Made by a program: the position numbers and the translations under genes
DNA from: Bryobacteraceae bacterium
GTDB lineage: Bacteria > Acidobacteriota > Terriglobia > Bryobacterales > Bryobacteraceae
Assembly: GCA_030038565.1 (NCBI GenBank)
Contig: JASHSS010000627.1
Location: 1 to 32,883, forward strand
Length of the DNA: 32,883 nucleotides
Reading direction: 5' to 3'
Shown: in pieces, positions 1 to 7,373 of the stretch
Layout: the number at the start of each line of letters is the position of its first letter
Position numbering within the stretch: position 1 is the first letter of the stretch
Notes under the pieces: model-generated
Databases searched by the model: none
What the model saw: the letters and a program-made list of their open reading frames with translations, nothing else
What the model was told of the DNA's origin: nothing

Positions 1-2
1 CT

Positions 3-161
3 CCCGCCGCGCCGCAACCCTCCGCCCCCGCCGCGCTCCCGCCCCTCCGCCGCCCCGCTCCCAAAATCGGCCGCAACGACCCCTGTCCCTGCGGCAGCGG
101 CAAAAAATTCAAGCGCTGTTGCCAGTCCGCCGCCCCCGAGCCTCTCCCAGCCGCGGCCTGA
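3..161 (+). CDS. secA: SEC-C zinc-binding tail, probably C-terminus of SecA (5' truncated by window edge)
   Basis: The frame is open from the first bases to a TGA at 159-161. It encodes about 19 residues of Pro/Ala-rich linker followed by [20 protein letters not shown] and a short Ala/Pro tail. The CxCxnCC pattern is the SEC-C zinc motif. In SecA it lies at the extreme C-terminus behind a flexible Pro-rich linker and binds SecB and ribosomes, and this architecture fits SecA very well. Other proteins also end in SEC-C motifs and the ATPase body is outside the window, so the SecA identity is inference. The next gene, tsaD, starts 28 bases downstream with its own -10-like box. Confidence 0.7.
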   Translation, partial: PAAPQPSAPAALPPLRRPAPKIGRNDPCPCGSGKKFKRCCQSAAPEPLPAAA

Positions 162-175
162 CCCTCCCCGTGCGC

Positions 176-181
176 TACCCT
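176..181 (+). promoter_or_regulatory. -10-like element in front of tsaD, leaderless-type spacing
   Basis: TACCCT lies 7 bases before the GTG of tsaD, so transcription would start at or next to the start codon. The same spacing recurs before several other genes in this window (1283-1288, 3277-3282, 14532-14537 and 30529-30534). No Shine-Dalgarno sequence is seen here. The box itself is weak, so the call rests on the recurrence. Confidence 0.4.
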
Positions 182-188
182 GAATGCA

Positions 189-1268
189 GTGCGCATCCTG
201 GCCATTGAATCCTCCTGCGATGAGACCGCCGCCGCGGTCGTCGAAGACGGCGAAACCGTGCTCTCCTCGGTGGTCGCCTCGCAAATGGATACCCACGGGA
301 AGTACGGCGGCGTGGTCCCCGAACTGGCCTCCCGCGAGCACCTTCGCGCCATCGTCCCGGTGGTCCGCGAAGCCCTCCTCCGCGCCGGCGCCACGCTCCC
401 CGCTCTCGATGCCATCGCCGCCACCGTCGGCCCCGGCCTCGTCGGCTCTCTCCTGGTCGGCCTCACCTACGCCAAGTCCCTGTGCTTCGCCACCGGCCTG
501 CCGCTCATCGCCGTCAACCACATCGAGGGCCACATCCACGCCGTCATTCTGGAAGCCCGCCGCGCCGGAACCCCCGTCGAGTTGCCCGCGCTCGCCCTCG
601 TGGTCAGCGGCGGTCACACCCACCTCTTCGAAGTCCGCCCCGATTTCTCCTACCGCCTCCTCGGCAAAACCCGCGACGATGCCGCCGGCGAAGCCTTCGA
701 TAAGGTGGCCAAACTCCTCGGCTTCAGCTACCCCGGCGGCCCCGTCATCGATCAATTGGCTTCGTTCGGTAATCCGCAGGCCGTTCGCTTCACCTTCGCC
801 AAAATGAAAGGCAACCCCCTCGACTTCAGTTTCAGCGGCCTCAAAACCGCCGTCCTGCGCTGGGTCGAAGCCCGCCCCATGGCCGCCGAAATCGAATCCC
901 GCCGCGCCCTCCGCCGCTCCGTCCCCCATCCCACCCCCGCCGAGTGGCTGGCCGTCACCCCGCGCCCCACTCTCGACCTTTTGGCTTCGTTCCAGCAAGC
1001 CGTCATCACCGAACTGCTCACCCGCGCCGCCGCCTCCGCCGAGCGCATCCAGGCGCGCTCCCTGATCGTCTCCGGCGGCGTCGCCTGCAACCGGGGCCTG
1101 CGCGCCGCCGCCCGTTCCGCCCGCCTTCCTTACCCCGTCCACTTCCCCTCGCCCGCCCTTTCCACCGATAACGCCGCCATGATCGCCGCCGCCGCCTTCC
1201 CCAAGCTCCGCCGCCGCGAGTTCGCCTCGCTCGAAATCGCCGCCCAGGCCCACCTCACCCTGGCATGA
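189..1268 (+). CDS. tsaD: tRNA N6-adenosine threonylcarbamoyltransferase TsaD
   Basis: TsaD transfers the threonylcarbamoyl group from TC-AMP to A37 of ANN-decoding tRNAs (t6A), working with TsaB and TsaE in the cytoplasm. The 359-residue product opens with [17 protein letters not shown], the Kae1/TsaD signature. It carries the metal-binding NHIEGHIHA motif (His111 and His115), [35 protein letters not shown] and the C-terminal STDNAAMIA. All are hallmarks of the ASKHA-fold family, and the length is near the usual 340. The start is GTG at 189; an ATG at 184 lies in another frame. The stop overlaps the first possible ATG of the next frame (1265), but that gene probably starts at 1295. The coding sequence is strongly C-ending in third positions. 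Confidence 0.97.
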   Translation: MRILAIESSCDETAAAVVEDGETVLSSVVASQMDTHGKYGGVVPELASREHLRAIVPVVREALLRAGATLPALDAIAATVGPGLVGSLLVGLTYAKSLCFATGLPLIAVNHIEGHIHAVILEARRAGTPVELPALALVVSGGHTHLFEVRPDFSYRLLGKTRDDAAGEAFDKVAKLLGFSYPGGPVIDQLASFGNPQAVRFTFAKMKGNPLDFSFSGLKTAVLRWVEARPMAAEIESRRALRRSVPHPTPAEWLAVTPRPTLDLLASFQQAVITELLTRAAASAERIQARSLIVSGGVACNRGLRAAARSARLPYPVHFPSPALSTDNAAMIAAAAFPKLRRREFASLEIAAQAHLTLA

Positions 1269-1282
1269 AACCCCCGCCCGTC

Positions 1283-1288
1283 CATAAT
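1283..1288 (+). promoter_or_regulatory. -10 element (CATAAT) giving a leaderless amidohydrolase transcript
   Basis: CATAAT lies 6 bases before the ATG at 1295. It supports that ATG as the start, and not the in-frame ATG at 1265 that overlaps the tsaD stop. No clear -35 is seen in the GC-rich upstream sequence. Confidence 0.5.
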
Positions 1289-1294
1289 AGAACC

Positions 1295-3253
1295 ATGCTC
1301 CGCGCCGCCCTCTTCCTGGCCACCGCCCTCCCCGCTCTCGCCCAGCCGCTCACCTACAGCATCATGGCCGCCGGAAGAATCGCCGGCCGCGAAACCTACA
1401 CCCCCGCCGCCGATGGCTCCGTCCGCATCGCCTGGTCCTACAACGACCGCGGCCGCGGCCCCGATCTCCAGGGCCTCTACGTCTTCGATCCCCACGGCGT
1501 GCCGCTCTCCATCTCGCTCACTGGCCAGGATTACAACCACACCCCCGTCGATGAGCGCTTCACCTCCCGCGCGGGCGCCGCCCAATGGAAGAGCCGCGCC
1601 GAATCCGGCTCTGCCCCATCCGGCGGCTGGTACCTCGCCGCCAATGGACCCTCCGCCCAAACCGCCTGGCTGGTTCGCTCCATGCTCGCCTCCGGCCGAA
1701 CCTCCATGCCCCTTCTCCCCACCGGCATCGCCACCCTGGAGCGTGGCGCCACCCTTGAAATCCAGGGCCGCTCCGTTACCATGTACAGCCTCGGCGGACT
1801 CGATTTCACCCCTCAATCCGTCTGGCTCGACGGCCACAACGATTTCTTCGCCGGCTCGGGCGACTTCCCCGCCATCCGTGAAGGCTTCGAGGACGCCCTC
1901 CCCCGCATCGAAATCGCCGCCCGCGAAGCCGGTGATCAACGCCTTCGCGATCTCGCCCGGCGCCTCGGCCACCAGCCCGCCGGCCCCCTGGCCATCCGAC
2001 ACGTCCGCGTCTTCGATGCCGAAACCGCCTCCCTCCACGACGATCAAATCGTCCTCATCGCCGGCAATCGCATCCAATCCGTCGCGCCCGATCGCGGCGC
2101 CGCTCTCCCGCCCGGTACCGAATCCATCGATGGCTCCGGCCGAACGCTCCTCCCCGGCCTGTTCGACATGCACGCCCATTTCGAAGCCTTCGAAGGCCTT
2201 CTCAACATCGCCTGCGGCGTCACCAGCGTTCGCGATCTCGGCAACGACATGGATCGCCTACTCCGCTGGAAAGGCCTCATGGATGCCCATGAAATGATCG
2301 GCCCGCGCGTCGTCCTGGCCGGCGTGATGGATGGCCGCGGCCCCTACTCCGCCCCCACCAACGTCCTCGTCGGTACCGAAGCCGAAGCCCGCGCCGCCAT
2401 CCTGAAATACAAGGCTTCCGGTTACATCCAGATCAAAATCTACAGCTCCATCCCTCCCAGCCTGGTGCCCTTCATCGTCCGCGTGGCTCACGAAAACGGC
2501 ATGCGCGTCAGCGGCCACGTCCCCGCCGGGATGATCGCCGATCAGTTCGTGGATGCCGGCGTGGATGAATTCCAGCACATCAATTTCTTCTTCCTCAACT
2601 TCCTTCCCGCCCACGCCGCCGAAACCAACACCCGCGCCCGTCTCACCCTCCCCGCCGAACACGCCGCCGAGCTCGATCCCAACGGGCCCGCGGTCGCTGC
2701 CTTCATCGCCAAGCTCAAAGCCAAGCAGATCGTTGTCGATCCCACCCTCGGAACTTTCGAGGCCCAGTACACCGCGCGCCCCGGCATCCCCAGCCCCGGT
2801 TACGCCGCCGTCTTCGATCGCCTCCCGGTTCGATGGCGCCGCGACGCGCTCGGCGGCGGCCTGCCCGCCGAAGGCGACCGCGACCGCCTCTATCGCGCCT
2901 CGTTTCAAGCCATGCTCGATATGACCGCGCGCCTCTACCGCGCCGGCGTCCCCCTGGTGATCGGCACCGATGAAATCGAAGGCCTCATGCTTCATCGCGA
3001 GCTGGAACTGTGGGTGCAGGCCGGAATTCCCCCCGAAAAAGTCCTCCAGATCGCCACCCTCGGCGCCGCCCGAGTGGCCCGCGCCGATGCCGAGCGCGGC
3101 TCCATCGCCCCCGGCAAACTCGCCGATCTGGCGCTCTTCGAGGGCAACCCCGCCCGCGCCATCTCCGATATCCGCCGCCCGGTCACCGTCATCAAGGATG
3201 GCGTCGTCTATCCCAGCGCCGATCTCTTCCGCGCTCTCGGCATGACACCCTGA
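1295..3253 (+). CDS. Secreted amidohydrolase (imidazolonepropionase-like TIM-barrel hydrolase)
   Basis: The 652-residue protein begins with a clear Sec signal peptide (MLRAALFLATALPALAQ), followed by about 200 residues of a novel beta-rich N-terminal region and then an amidohydrolase domain. The domain has the beta-sandwich entry IRHVRVFDAETASLHDDQ and the metal site DMHAHFE (His293, His295). Lys381 in IQIKIYSS is the likely carboxylated lysine, with His408 (SGHVPAG), His428 (QHINFF) and Asp559 (GTDEIEG) completing the set. GSIAPGKLADLALFEGNP is the usual C-terminal return to the sandwich domain. These are the metal ligands of the superfamily; substrates in secreted members range from peptides to organophosphates, so specificity cannot be assigned. 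The start at 1295 is chosen for the signal peptide and the -10 box 6 bases upstream. The in-frame ATG at 1265 would put ten charged or polar residues before the signal. Confidence 0.9.
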   Translation: MLRAALFLATALPALAQPLTYSIMAAGRIAGRETYTPAADGSVRIAWSYNDRGRGPDLQGLYVFDPHGVPLSISLTGQDYNHTPVDERFTSRAGAAQWKSRAESGSAPSGGWYLAANGPSAQTAWLVRSMLASGRTSMPLLPTGIATLERGATLEIQGRSVTMYSLGGLDFTPQSVWLDGHNDFFAGSGDFPAIREGFEDALPRIEIAAREAGDQRLRDLARRLGHQPAGPLAIRHVRVFDAETASLHDDQIVLIAGNRIQSVAPDRGAALPPGTESIDGSGRTLLPGLFDMHAHFEAFEGLLNIACGVTSVRDLGNDMDRLLRWKGLMDAHEMIGPRVVLAGVMDGRGPYSAPTNVLVGTEAEARAAILKYKASGYIQIKIYSSIPPSLVPFIVRVAHENGMRVSGHVPAGMIADQFVDAGVDEFQHINFFFLNFLPAHAAETNTRARLTLPAEHAAELDPNGPAVAAFIAKLKAKQIVVDPTLGTFEAQYTARPGIPSPGYAAVFDRLPVRWRRDALGGGLPAEGDRDRLYRASFQAMLDMTARLYRAGVPLVIGTDEIEGLMLHRELELWVQAGIPPEKVLQIATLGAARVARADAERGSIAPGKLADLALFEGNPARAISDIRRPVTVIKDGVVYPSADLFRALGMTP

Positions 3254-3276
3254 CACCGCCTATGCCCGCGACGCGC

Positions 3277-3282
3277 TACACT
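3277..3282 (+). promoter_or_regulatory. -10 element (TACACT) before the PmoA-like gene
   Basis: GCTACACT with TACACT ends 9 bases before the ATG at 3292. The same GCTACACT string precedes queC (14530-14537), which makes it a recurrent promoter word in this genome. Confidence 0.5.
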
Positions 3283-3291
3283 TGCTCCTGA

Positions 3292-4230
3292 ATGCGATCC
3301 ACACTCGTCCTCTCCCTCGCCGCAGCCTGCCTCTCCGCGCAGGTGAAGTTCACCGCTCACCAGCAGGATGGCGCCACCGACAGCGTCGCCGTCGCCATCG
3401 ACGGCAAGCCCTTCACCACCTGGCAATACGGCGCCGCCGTCGCCAAGCCATTCCTGGCCCCCGTGCGCTCCGCCTCCGGCAAGATCGTCACCCGCGGCTT
3501 CCCCATGGAGCAGATCCCCGGCGAAAGCCGCGACCATTTGCACCACACCGGCCTGTGGTTCTCCTACGACGATGTCAACGGAGTGAAATTTTGGGAGAAC
3601 CATCCCTCCTACACCAAGCCCCACATGGGCAAAATCGTAGTTCGTTCCAGCGAGTTTCACGATGGCGACCGTTCCGGAACCCTCACCGCCGTGAACGAAT
3701 GGCGCGATCCCGAGGGGCAGGTGCTGCTCGTGGAAACCCGCAAAATGGTCTTCTATTCCGATCCCCAATTGCGCACCATCGATTTCGAGATCACCCTCAC
3801 CGCCTCCCGTGACCTGACCTTTGGCGATACCAAGGAAGGCGCTTTCGCCATCCGCCTGGCCGAACCGTTCACCGAGCGCAAAGGCGGCCGCATGGTCGAT
3901 GCCGACGGCCGCGCCACCATGGCCCAGGTCTGGGGTAAGCGCTCCAACTGGGTCGATTACACCGCGGTCCTCGATGGCGAGCGGCTCGGCGTCGCCATGT
4001 TCGACCACCCCTCCAATCCGCGCCATCCCACCTATTGGCACGCCCGCGATTACGGCCTTTTCGCCCTCAATCCCTTCGGACAAAACGCCTTCGATCCGAA
4101 TGCCGAAGAGAGCCAGTGGAAACTCCCCTCCGGCCGGAAACTCACCTTCCGCTGGAGCGTGGTGGTCCATCCAGGCGATGCCCAAACCGGCCACGTCGCC
4201 GATCTGTACCAGAAGTATGCCGCGCGCTAA
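3292..4230 (+). CDS. Secreted PmoA-like protein (DUF6807 family)
   Basis: The 312-residue product has a short signal peptide (RSTLVLSLAAACLSAQ). Its body is beta-rich, with the family hallmarks GKPFTTWQYG, GFPMEQIPGESRDHLHHTGLW and ALNPFGQNAF, and a C-terminal LTFRWSVVVHPGD. Proteins of this family are often labelled methane oxygenase PmoA, but they are unrelated to particulate methane monooxygenase subunit A. They are common in Acidobacteriota, Planctomycetota and Verrucomicrobiota near carbohydrate genes. The clustered DHLHH looks like an active-site or metal site, which is inference. The gene lies 38 bases after the amidohydrolase with its own -10 box. Confidence 0.85.
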   Translation: MRSTLVLSLAAACLSAQVKFTAHQQDGATDSVAVAIDGKPFTTWQYGAAVAKPFLAPVRSASGKIVTRGFPMEQIPGESRDHLHHTGLWFSYDDVNGVKFWENHPSYTKPHMGKIVVRSSEFHDGDRSGTLTAVNEWRDPEGQVLLVETRKMVFYSDPQLRTIDFEITLTASRDLTFGDTKEGAFAIRLAEPFTERKGGRMVDADGRATMAQVWGKRSNWVDYTAVLDGERLGVAMFDHPSNPRHPTYWHARDYGLFALNPFGQNAFDPNAEESQWKLPSGRKLTFRWSVVVHPGDAQTGHVADLYQKYAAR

Positions 4231-4234
4231 TCCA

Positions 4235-4879
4235 ATGTCCCTTCCAAAAATCGCTGCCCCGCTGCTCGCCATCGCCCTCTTCGCACAGCCCCCGCTGCCG
4301 TCCCTGCGCGTCGAGCCTACCGCGGGCGGCTCCATTTTCTACGTCAGGAACACCTCGTCCCAGCCGCTCACCGCTTACTTAATCGAGCTGGTCGGCTATC
4401 CCGGCAGTTCCTATTCGTTCTGGCAGGATGACAACGCCGCCGCGCTGATCGCGCCCGGCGCCGAACAGCGCATCCCGGTGGCCAACATGACCGTCGGCGC
4501 GGTGCCCGAGTACGTAAAAGTGCAAGCCGCCCTCTACGCCGATGGCTCTTCCAGCGGCATCCCCGAAAAGGTCACCCAACTCGTCGAACGCCGCCGCGCG
4601 ATTCTCGAAACCACTCGCGAGTTGATCCGCCGCCTCGAAAAAGCCCGCTCGGATCGGTCCGAAAAGTCCGCCGTCATCTCGGCCCTTCAGCAATGGTCGG
4701 ACTCCCTGGAGCCGCAGGCCAAATCCCGGCGGATCACCCAACAATCCATCAACCAGACCGCTTCCCGCAGTCTCATCGTCGAAACCATTGCCCGGCTAAA
4801 CCGCCAATCGCTCGATGAAGCCCTGTCCCAATTACGCGCCGCCGAACGCTCCCTCGCCGCCAGCAAGCCGTCCCTCTAA
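4235..4879 (+). CDS. Secreted hypothetical protein with C-terminal helical region
   Basis: This 214-residue product is not recognised. It starts at ATG 4235, four bases after the preceding stop, with a signal-like N-terminus (MSLPKIAAPLLAIALFAQPP). Residues about 25-105 form a beta-type segment with FYVRNTSSQPLTAYLIEL, resembling small immunoglobulin-like domains in other secreted acidobacterial proteins. Residues about 110-210 are Arg/Glu/Leu-rich, predicted helical and probably coiled coil. The tight spacing suggests co-transcription with the PmoA-like gene. The frame is open further upstream inside the previous gene, but the signal peptide fixes the start here. No enzymatic motif is visible. 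Confidence 0.65.
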   Translation: MSLPKIAAPLLAIALFAQPPLPSLRVEPTAGGSIFYVRNTSSQPLTAYLIELVGYPGSSYSFWQDDNAAALIAPGAEQRIPVANMTVGAVPEYVKVQAALYADGSSSGIPEKVTQLVERRRAILETTRELIRRLEKARSDRSEKSAVISALQQWSDSLEPQAKSRRITQQSINQTASRSLIVETIARLNRQSLDEALSQLRAAERSLAASKPSL

Positions 4880-4900
4880 TCGCCCCCGTCCCTCCCGCAT

Positions 4901-5079
4901 TGGTTTTCTCCGTGGCTTCCTCCGCGCCCTCGCGTCTCTCCAGAAACCTCTGTTTCCTCCGTGCTTCTCCGCGCCCTCCGTGTCTCTGTGGTGAAAACGC
5001 CGCCCGGGCCCCCCTCGTGTTGGTTTTTCTCCGTGCCTCCTCCGTGTCCTCCGCGTCTCTGTGGTGAAAACGCCGCCCG
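4901..5079. repeat. Tandem copies of the CTCCGTG/GTCTCTGTGGTGAAAA intergenic repeat
   Basis: Two related units, 4901-5006 and 5021-5079, each begin TGGTTTT(T)CTCCGTG and end with the identical 17-mer GGTGAAAACGCCGCCCG (4990-5006 and 5063-5079, 73 bases apart). The interior is a run of CCTCCGTG/CTCCGCG/GTCTCTGTGG words. Similar CACGGAG-type words recur in opposite orientation at 22269-22305 and 24371-24532. The region lies between convergent genes. Open frames through it, rich in TTETRRTRR-like strings, are repeat artefacts. Confidence 0.75.
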
Positions 5080-5100
5080 CCCCGATCCACCCGGGCTTCC

Positions 5101-5715
5101 TCACGACAGCGTGCACAACACCTGCCCGGCCCTCACCGCGTCGCCGGGCTTCACCAGCACTTCCTCCACCACCCCCGCTACCGGCGCGCCGATGGTGTTC
5201 TGCATCTTCATCGCCTCGATCGTAACCAGCGGATCGTCCTGCCGGATTCTCTGCCGCGGCCACGCCTCGATCGCCACTACCATCCCGGCGATCGGGCTGC
5301 GGCAGATCTTGTCCTCGGGCCTCGCCTCCACCGGATGCGGCGGCTGCAGCACCGATTCCGGCACGGCGGCCAGAGGGAGGTCCTCCTCCAAGACAGTCTC
5401 GGTTTCCTCCAGCACCTCAACCCCGACGTCGTATGTCCCATCTTCGAGCGTGATGCGCAGTCTCACATTCCTCCTCCTCTCCGGCTGCCGGAGCGCCAGC
5501 GCGGATGCCCGCGCCAGCAGCCGCGCGTGGCCCGTTACCGTGAGCGGTCGCGATGCTTCCAGGTCGCGCCGCGGGAATCGCGCCGGGCCGATTTCCAGAA
5601 CGCGGAATCGGCTGCCCACTGTCAAGGCCACCGCCGCGGCGATCAGCACCCGGTCCCGCCTGCCGGCCGCCCGGCGCCCTTCCGTCCCGGTTTCCAGCTC
5701 CATTGCGGGCGCCAT
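5101..5715 (-). CDS. Biotin carboxyl-carrier subunit of an acyl-CoA carboxylase, with N-terminal helper-like region
   Basis: The C-terminal half is a biotinyl/lipoyl domain: ICRSPIAGMVVAIEAW, then EAMKMQN with biotinyl Lys170 exactly 35 residues from the end, the canonical position, and VKPGDAVRAGQVL. The N-terminal 80 residues (RDRVLIAAAVALTVGSRFRVLEIGP onward) resemble the small helper protein often found between carboxyltransferase and carrier genes of propionyl/methylmalonyl-CoA carboxylase and decarboxylase operons, so this may be a natural fusion. Two starts are credible. ATG 5715 follows a GAGG 7 bases upstream and lies 9 bases after the carboxyltransferase stop. GTG 5466 is preceded by GGAGGAGGAAT and would give a 121-residue carrier alone. 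No biotin carboxylase gene is in the window. Confidence 0.8.
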   Translation of the reverse strand: MAPAMELETGTEGRRAAGRRDRVLIAAAVALTVGSRFRVLEIGPARFPRRDLEASRPLTVTGHARLLARASALALRQPERRRNVRLRITLEDGTYDVGVEVLEETETVLEEDLPLAAVPESVLQPPHPVEARPEDKICRSPIAGMVVAIEAWPRQRIRQDDPLVTIEAMKMQNTIGAPVAGVVEEVLVKPGDAVRAGQVLCTLS

Positions 5716-5724
5716 CGGATCGCC

Positions 5725-7281
5725 TCACATCGGAATGTTGCCGTGTTTCTTCGAAGGGCGCGGCCGCCGCTTGGTGTGCAGCGTCTCCAGGGCCAACGCC
5801 AACGCGGCCCGCGTATCGGCCGGCTCGATGATGTCGTCCGCCAGCCGCGCTCCCGCCGCAACGTAAGGCGTCGCGAATGTTTCGCGGTATTCGTCGATGA
5901 GTTCCTGCCTCCGCGCCTCCTGGTCGGCTGCCGCGGCAATCTCGCGGCGGAACACAATCTCCGCCGCGCCTTCCGCTCCCATCACCGCGATCTCCGCGGA
6001 CGGCCAGGCGAATACCTGGTCGGCCCCCAGTTCCTTCGAGCACATCGCGATATACCCGCCCCCGAACGCCTTGCGCACCACCACCGTAAGCTTGGGCACG
6101 GTGGCGGCCGAATACGCGAACACCAGCTTGGCGCCGTGGCGGATGATGCCTCCGTGCTCCTGGTCCACGCCCGGCAGGAACCCCGGCACGTCCACCAGCG
6201 TCACCAGCGGGATGTTGAAGCAGTCGCAGAAACGCACGAAGCGCGCGCCTTTCACCGAAGCGTTGATGTCCAGCGCGCCCGCCAGCACGCCCGGCTGGTT
6301 GGCCACCACCCCCACCGTGCGCCCCACGATCCGTCCGAAGCCCACCACCAGGTTCCTGGCGAACTCCTTCTGCACCTCCAGAAAATCTCCCCGGTCCACG
6401 ATCCGCGTAATGATCTCGCGCACCTCGTAGGGCTGCTTGGAGTCGTCCGGGACGATGCGGTTCAGCGAATCGTCCCGCATGTGGCGCTTGTCGGGATCCA
6501 CGATCGGCGGATCGTCCAGGTTGTTGGAAGGCAGAAAAGAGAGCAGCCGCTTGCAGACCTTGATGGCTTCCACGTCGTTCTCGGCGATGAAGTGGACCAC
6601 CCCCGAGGCGTTCATCTGGGCCCGCGGACCGCCCAGTTGCTCGGCCGTAATCACCTCGTTGGTCACCTGCTTGATCACCGCCGGTCCGGTGATGAACATG
6701 TAGGCGTAGCCCGTCTGGATGATGAAATCGGTGAGCGCCGGCGAGTAAGCCGCGCCTCCCGCGCAAGGCCCGCAGATCAGCGAAATCTGCGGCACCACCC
6801 CGGATAGCATCACGTTGTGGTGGAACACGCGCGCATATCCCGCCAGGCTGCCCACGCCCTCCTGCACGCGCGCCCCGCCGGAATCGTTGAGGAACAGAAA
6901 CGGCGTGCCCGTGTCCAGCGAGTGCCGCATGGTGTCCGCGATCTTGATCCCGTGCACCTCGCCCGCCGAGCCGCCCGCCACCGTGAAATCCTGGCTGGCG
7001 ATGTGCACCGCCCGCCCGCCGATCCTGCCGCTCCCGGTGACCACTCCATCCGCCGGCAACTGCTGCTCCGCCATGCCGAACAGGACCGCCCGGTGGCGCG
7101 CGAACCCGCCGGTCTCCTGAAAGCTGTCGCGGTCCATCAGCATGGCCACCCGCTCGCGCGCCGTGAGCTTGCCGTCGTGGTGCTGTTTCGCCGTCCGCTC
7201 CGGTCCGCCGCCGGCGCGCACACGCTCTCGCGCCTTCTCGAGCGCCGCGATATTGTCCTTCTGGGTTTTGGTTGCCGTCAT
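5725..7281 (-). CDS. Acyl-CoA (propionyl/methylmalonyl-CoA type) carboxylase carboxyltransferase subunit
   Basis: The 518-residue product has the full length and order of the PccB/MmdA family. LTARERVAMLMD lies near residue 45. The N-terminal crotonase-like half has the oxyanion-hole segment LNDSGGARVQEGV and ICGPCAGGAAYSPALTDF. The C-terminal half has VDVPGFLPGVDQEHGGIIRHGAK, RKAFGGGYIAM and WPSAEIAVMGAEGAAEIVF. It transfers carboxyl from carboxybiotin to an acyl-CoA, most likely propionyl-CoA, giving methylmalonyl-CoA. The same fold also serves Na+-pumping decarboxylases, so direction and substrate are inferred. It is transcribed leftwards with the biotin carrier 9 bases downstream. A TAAAAT box lies about 25 bases before the ATG. 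Confidence 0.93.
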   Translation of the reverse strand: MTATKTQKDNIAALEKARERVRAGGGPERTAKQHHDGKLTARERVAMLMDRDSFQETGGFARHRAVLFGMAEQQLPADGVVTGSGRIGGRAVHIASQDFTVAGGSAGEVHGIKIADTMRHSLDTGTPFLFLNDSGGARVQEGVGSLAGYARVFHHNVMLSGVVPQISLICGPCAGGAAYSPALTDFIIQTGYAYMFITGPAVIKQVTNEVITAEQLGGPRAQMNASGVVHFIAENDVEAIKVCKRLLSFLPSNNLDDPPIVDPDKRHMRDDSLNRIVPDDSKQPYEVREIITRIVDRGDFLEVQKEFARNLVVGFGRIVGRTVGVVANQPGVLAGALDINASVKGARFVRFCDCFNIPLVTLVDVPGFLPGVDQEHGGIIRHGAKLVFAYSAATVPKLTVVVRKAFGGGYIAMCSKELGADQVFAWPSAEIAVMGAEGAAEIVFRREIAAAADQEARRQELIDEYRETFATPYVAAGARLADDIIEPADTRAALALALETLHTKRRPRPSKKHGNIPM

Positions 7282-7373
7282 TGGGAATCCGGACCTCGAC
7301 GTCCTATTTTAGGCCCGCGCGGCGCCCGGTGGGAATCCCCGGCGGTCCCGGTACAGCCCCGGATGGTTCCGGT

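Noticed and set aside
4773-5263. Frames with TTETRRTRR and HHRDTE strings
   Set aside because: They are translations of the CTCCGTG tandem repeat and not proteins.
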